Assembly (NCBI GenBank): GCA_029941095.1
Contig: JAPYRO010000041.1
Location: forward strand, 1 to 8,839
Length of the DNA: 8,839 nucleotides
Reading direction: 5' to 3'
Origin: Dehalococcoidia bacterium
Lineage (GTDB): Bacteria; Chloroflexota; Dehalococcoidia; UBA6926
Shown: positions 6,775 to 8,839 of the stretch, piece after piece
Numbering within the stretch: position 1 is the first letter of the stretch
How the letters are laid out: the number at the start of each line of letters is the position of its first letter
The notes under the pieces: generated by a model
Told to the model about the DNA's origin: nothing
Database searches by the model: none
Seen by the model: only the letters and a program-made list of their open reading frames with translations
Translations under genes and position numbers: made by a program

Positions 6775-6808
6775 ATGAGAACATCTACTTTATGAGAACA
6801 TCTACTTT
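6775..6808. repeat. 17-bp perfect tandem duplication spanning the start codon
   Basis: ATGAGAACATCTACTTT occurs twice back to back (6775-6791 and 6792-6808). Seventeen is not a multiple of three, so the two ATGs are in different frames. The first copy encodes a six-codon peptide (MRTSTL) whose TGA overlaps the second ATG as ATGA; the second copy begins the long reading frame. Confidence 0.95.
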
Positions 6809-8225
6809 GAAAAATAACCTCGGCAATTTGGTAACCGTTTGTGAGTACTGTCTTACAGCGAACCAAAGTGCAGCGAAATTCTGCAGATTTTGCTGGAAAG
6901 ACATAAGCCTCATTGAATCAATGGAGGAAGATGAATCGTATCAATACGTTAAGTTAAAGAGAAGGAAACGGAATTTCCGAAAATGGGCTAAACGAGGTGC
7001 CATCTATTTAATGATCCTCTCTTTATTTGCATTATACTTCTTTGATCGAAGTGCTCCTCCAGGATTATTGCTAGATCAACCACTTTCCAATATCTCTTTA
7101 TCGCAAGGAGAAGGAGTGTGGTCTACTCCCAGAGGGGGCAACGAGGGGATCGCTAGCGCTGCTAGTGATCAAAAAACCCCGGAAGGAGAAATTCTTTGGA
7201 AGAATAGAGTTGCCAGCCAGATCTTGTCGTCTCCATCTGTCGCAGATAAGATCATTTTTGCTACTACGTACGACGAAGAAATATTGGCGCTCGACTCAAC
7301 CGATGGATCAATAATATGGAGAGTCAAGGCTAGAGGACCTCTGGATTCCTCCCCAGTAATCGCTGAAGATGACTTATATATCGCTTATAGAGATGGGACT
7401 GTCATCTCTCTTAACAAAAATACTGGTATTAAAAATTGGTCGATAGAGTTAGACAACCACATATTTTCGTGGGTAGTTATCGACCAAGGGATGTTATTTG
7501 CACTTTCTCGTGATGGGAAGATTACGAGTTTAGACGCTTTGACCGGAGCAACTCGCTGGAAAATAGATTCGGAGGTGCAGTTTCTAGCGCCCCCTGCCAT
7601 ACAAAACGGTACATTAGTAGCTCCAGGTTTGAAAAGGCGTATATTTGCTATAGACGGGAGGACAGGACAAACGAATCTGACTTATTTAGCCAGAAATGCT
7701 ATGGTTGGAAGCCCAGCAGTTAGCGGTAATATAGCTGTTCTAGGGGGGCTTGATCGGCACGTACGAGCAATTGATATAACCAAGAAGACGTTGCCAATGG
7801 AAAAAACGGTTTTGGGCTTTTGGTCACAGTTCTTTCTCTGGGGCATGGCGCCCTTCCCGCCTGCACAAAGTGGTGCGGTATGGACAAGAAATATAGGCCA
7901 CGAAGTGTCAACCAGTCCAGCTATATCAGGAAATAGAGTTGTGGTTACAACCAAAGATGGAAAGATTATGGCGCTAACGCTTTCTAACGGGAAAGTGCTT
8001 TGGGAAGTATCTTTAAGCCCCGATGAAGTGGCTGGTTCTCCTACAATAGTAAATTCTACATTTTTTGTTACAACCAATCAGGGTTACCTCAAGGCTTATC
8101 AAATAGATACTGGAGCTCTGCTCTGGGAATTAAACATCGGGTCGGCAGGAACCGACAGTATCGCGTACGCCAATGGCCAACTATATTTCAACACTGAAAA
8201 TGGCACAATTTACGGGGTTAAGTAG
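6792..8225 (+). CDS. Membrane-anchored PQQ-type beta-propeller protein with N-terminal zinc ribbon
   Basis: From the ATG at 6792 the protein has 477 residues; an in-frame GTG at 6732 would give 497. Using the 477 numbering, a zinc-ribbon knuckle is formed by Cys17-x2-Cys20 and Cys31-x2-Cys34. A basic stretch (KLKRRKRNFRKWAKR, about 54-68) follows, then one membrane helix (about 70-84), placing the ribbon in the cytoplasm and the rest outside. The C-terminal part is a PQQ/BamB-like propeller with recurring blade ends: ALDSTDGSIIWRV, SLNKNTGIKNWSI, SLDALTGATRWKI, ALTLSNGKVLWEV and AYQIDTGALLWEL. Seven or eight blades are likely. One loop (about 338-359) is a hydrophobic, proline-rich insertion. 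No catalytic residues are recognisable, so it may be a binding or scaffold protein; PQQ binding itself is not shown. The exact role is unknown. Confidence 0.85.
   Translation: MRTSTLKNNLGNLVTVCEYCLTANQSAAKFCRFCWKDISLIESMEEDESYQYVKLKRRKRNFRKWAKRGAIYLMILSLFALYFFDRSAPPGLLLDQPLSNISLSQGEGVWSTPRGGNEGIASAASDQKTPEGEILWKNRVASQILSSPSVADKIIFATTYDEEILALDSTDGSIIWRVKARGPLDSSPVIAEDDLYIAYRDGTVISLNKNTGIKNWSIELDNHIFSWVVIDQGMLFALSRDGKITSLDALTGATRWKIDSEVQFLAPPAIQNGTLVAPGLKRRIFAIDGRTGQTNLTYLARNAMVGSPAVSGNIAVLGGLDRHVRAIDITKKTLPMEKTVLGFWSQFFLWGMAPFPPAQSGAVWTRNIGHEVSTSPAISGNRVVVTTKDGKIMALTLSNGKVLWEVSLSPDEVAGSPTIVNSTFFVTTNQGYLKAYQIDTGALLWELNIGSAGTDSIAYANGQLYFNTENGTIYGVK
7148..7170 (+). repeat. Inverted repeat (10-bp stem, 3-base loop) within the propeller gene
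   Basis: GATCGCTAGC (7148-7157) and GCTAGTGATC (7161-7170) pair over ten positions with a single G-U wobble, around the loop GCT. Six A residues follow on the plus strand, so it lacks the T-tract of a terminator in the direction of the gene. It lies in the linker between membrane helix and propeller. Confidence 0.6.
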
Positions 8226-8231
8226 TCACTA

Positions 8232-8405
8232 ATGGAAATCGGGATTATAGGGCTTCCAGGTAGTGGTAAAACCACTCTCCTTAACGCATTAACAAAATCT
8301 TCAGCAGAAACAAGGAATCCACTTAGAACCATTGAGATTTCCGCTGAAGAGAATAAAGTAATGGCTATCTACGCTTTTCTGATATTCTTATGCCTGTTTT
8401 TTTAA
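8232..8405 (+). pseudogene. Truncated YchF/OBG-family GTPase (N-terminal fragment)
   Basis: This is a 57-codon open frame starting six bases after the propeller gene. It begins MEIGIIGLPGSGKTTLLNAL, a textbook P-loop opening of the OBG/YchF GTPases (GLPGSGKTT at 7-15), in the form often seen in a Chloroflexota-type paralogue. Similarity plausibly continues to about residue 46. The frame then reads YAFLIFLCLFF and stops, with no GTPase switch or G3 motif. None of the three forward frames between 8365 and 8452 resumes the family, so this is not a simple frameshift. The gene was probably full length and co-transcribed with the propeller gene, and has been interrupted or joined to unrelated DNA near 8365-8385. 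It could also be an assembly artefact. Function as a 57-residue peptide is unlikely. Confidence 0.65.
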
Positions 8406-8436
8406 AGCCGTTTTCTTCGCCACAAAACAACAGCTG

Positions 8437-8442
8437 AAGGAG
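8437..8442 (+). promoter_or_regulatory. Ribosome binding site for the second ychF
   Basis: AAGGAG lies 10 bases before the ATG at 8453. It indicates an independent, intact translation start and not a continuation of the truncated copy. Confidence 0.65.
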
Positions 8443-8452
8443 TCATTTTTAA

Positions 8453-8839
8453 ATGGGATTCACTTGCGGTCTTGTCGGCCTCCCCAATACGGGGAAATCA
8501 ACTCTCTTTGGCGCGTTGACACGCACTAAAGCTCAGTCAGGAAATTATGCGTTCACCACCATCGAACCCAATAACGGTATTGTACCTGTTCCTGATAAGC
8601 GTATGGATACGCTCACCCACTACGTCAAGACAAAAAAAATTGTTCTCACGACCATGGAGTTTATCGATATTGCCGGACTCATCAAGGGTGCCTCTAAGGG
8701 AGAGGGACTGGGCAATAAATTTCTCGGTCACATCCGGGAGGTCGATGCCATCGCCCATGCCGGCCGCTGTTTCGAGGATGACACTGTCCCTCACGTCAGC
8801 GACATCCTAGCCCCAGTTTCCGATATCTACACCATCAAC
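8453..8839 (+). CDS. ychF: Redox-regulated ATPase/GTPase YchF (OLA1 family), N-terminal part, cut by window edge
   Basis: YchF is a ribosome-associated P-loop NTPase of the OBG/TRAFAC class that prefers ATP in characterised members. Here 129 codons are visible and the rest lies beyond the right edge. The opening is MGFTCGLVGLPNTGKSTLFG (P-loop 9-17), followed by TIEPNNGIVPVPDKR, the G3-region DIAGL (72-76) and KGASKGEGLGNKFLGHIRE (78-96), all strongly diagnostic of YchF. Several normally conserved positions differ: NTGKST for NVGKST, FGALT for FNALT, YAF for YPF, NNG for NVG, and HAGRCFED for HVVRCFED. GC is about 52 % against about 38 % just upstream (hand count), with C/G-ending codons unlike the rest of the window. 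It may be foreign DNA or a misjoined contig end. Confidence 0.88.
   Translation, partial: MGFTCGLVGLPNTGKSTLFGALTRTKAQSGNYAFTTIEPNNGIVPVPDKRMDTLTHYVKTKKIVLTTMEFIDIAGLIKGASKGEGLGNKFLGHIREVDAIAHAGRCFEDDTVPHVSDILAPVSDIYTIN

Noticed and set aside
6732..6791. GTG start adding 20 residues to the propeller protein
   Set aside because: The frame is open only because of the 17-bp duplication, there is no ribosome site at a workable distance, and the predicted transcript would start after the GTG.
7682..8077. Minus-strand open frame of 131 codons
   Set aside because: It lies fully within the propeller gene on the opposite strand; its composition is the mirror of the repeated blade codons and no domain is recognisable.
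8537..8794. Opposing open frames on both strands within the second ychF
   Set aside because: The YchF frame from 8453 has clear motifs throughout; the minus-strand frame and the other plus-strand frame are by-products.

Overview
The window is dense bacterial coding DNA, mostly AT-rich. It probably comes from a member of the Chloroflexota, with a SAR202/Dehalococcoidia-like marine lineage as the best guess. That placement is inference, resting on the style of the DNA polymerase III delta protein, the complex I gene order without nuoE, nuoF and nuoG, and the overall codon use. No rRNA or other phylogenetic marker is present to settle it.

Layout, minus strand, read right to left: holA (6658-5681) is followed by a 186-base gap holding a candidate promoter. 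Then comes a tightly packed respiratory complex I operon, nuoA-nuoB-nuoC-nuoD-nuoH-nuoI-nuoJ-nuoK, a small 64-residue gene of unknown role, and the first 47 codons of nuoL running off the left edge. Neighbouring nuo genes overlap or lie 0-17 bases apart, so they are almost certainly co-transcribed and translationally coupled. The genes for the NADH-oxidising module (nuoE, nuoF, nuoG) are missing from their usual place between nuoD and nuoH. The encoded enzyme therefore looks like the 11-subunit type whose electron donor is not evident from the locus.

Layout, plus strand: a gene divergent from holA (6792-8225) encodes an unusual membrane protein with a cytoplasmic zinc ribbon, one membrane helix and an outside PQQ-type beta-propeller. 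Its start lies inside a 17-bp tandem duplication. Six bases after it begins a YchF/OBG-type GTPase gene that loses its similarity after about 46 codons and stops at 8405. A second, differently composed ychF (from 8453) then begins and runs off the right edge. GC rises from about 38 % to about 52 % (hand count) across this point, so the right end is either a foreign segment or an assembly join.

Other structures: a perfect 26-bp palindrome inside nuoJ, and a 10-bp hairpin inside the propeller gene. I found no tRNA, rRNA, CRISPR array, insertion sequence or convincing intrinsic terminator. No clearly new multi-gene system is visible. The points most worth a second look are the ychF junction, the nuoJ palindrome, the extra small gene in the nuo operon, the duplicated start of the propeller gene and that protein's domain architecture.
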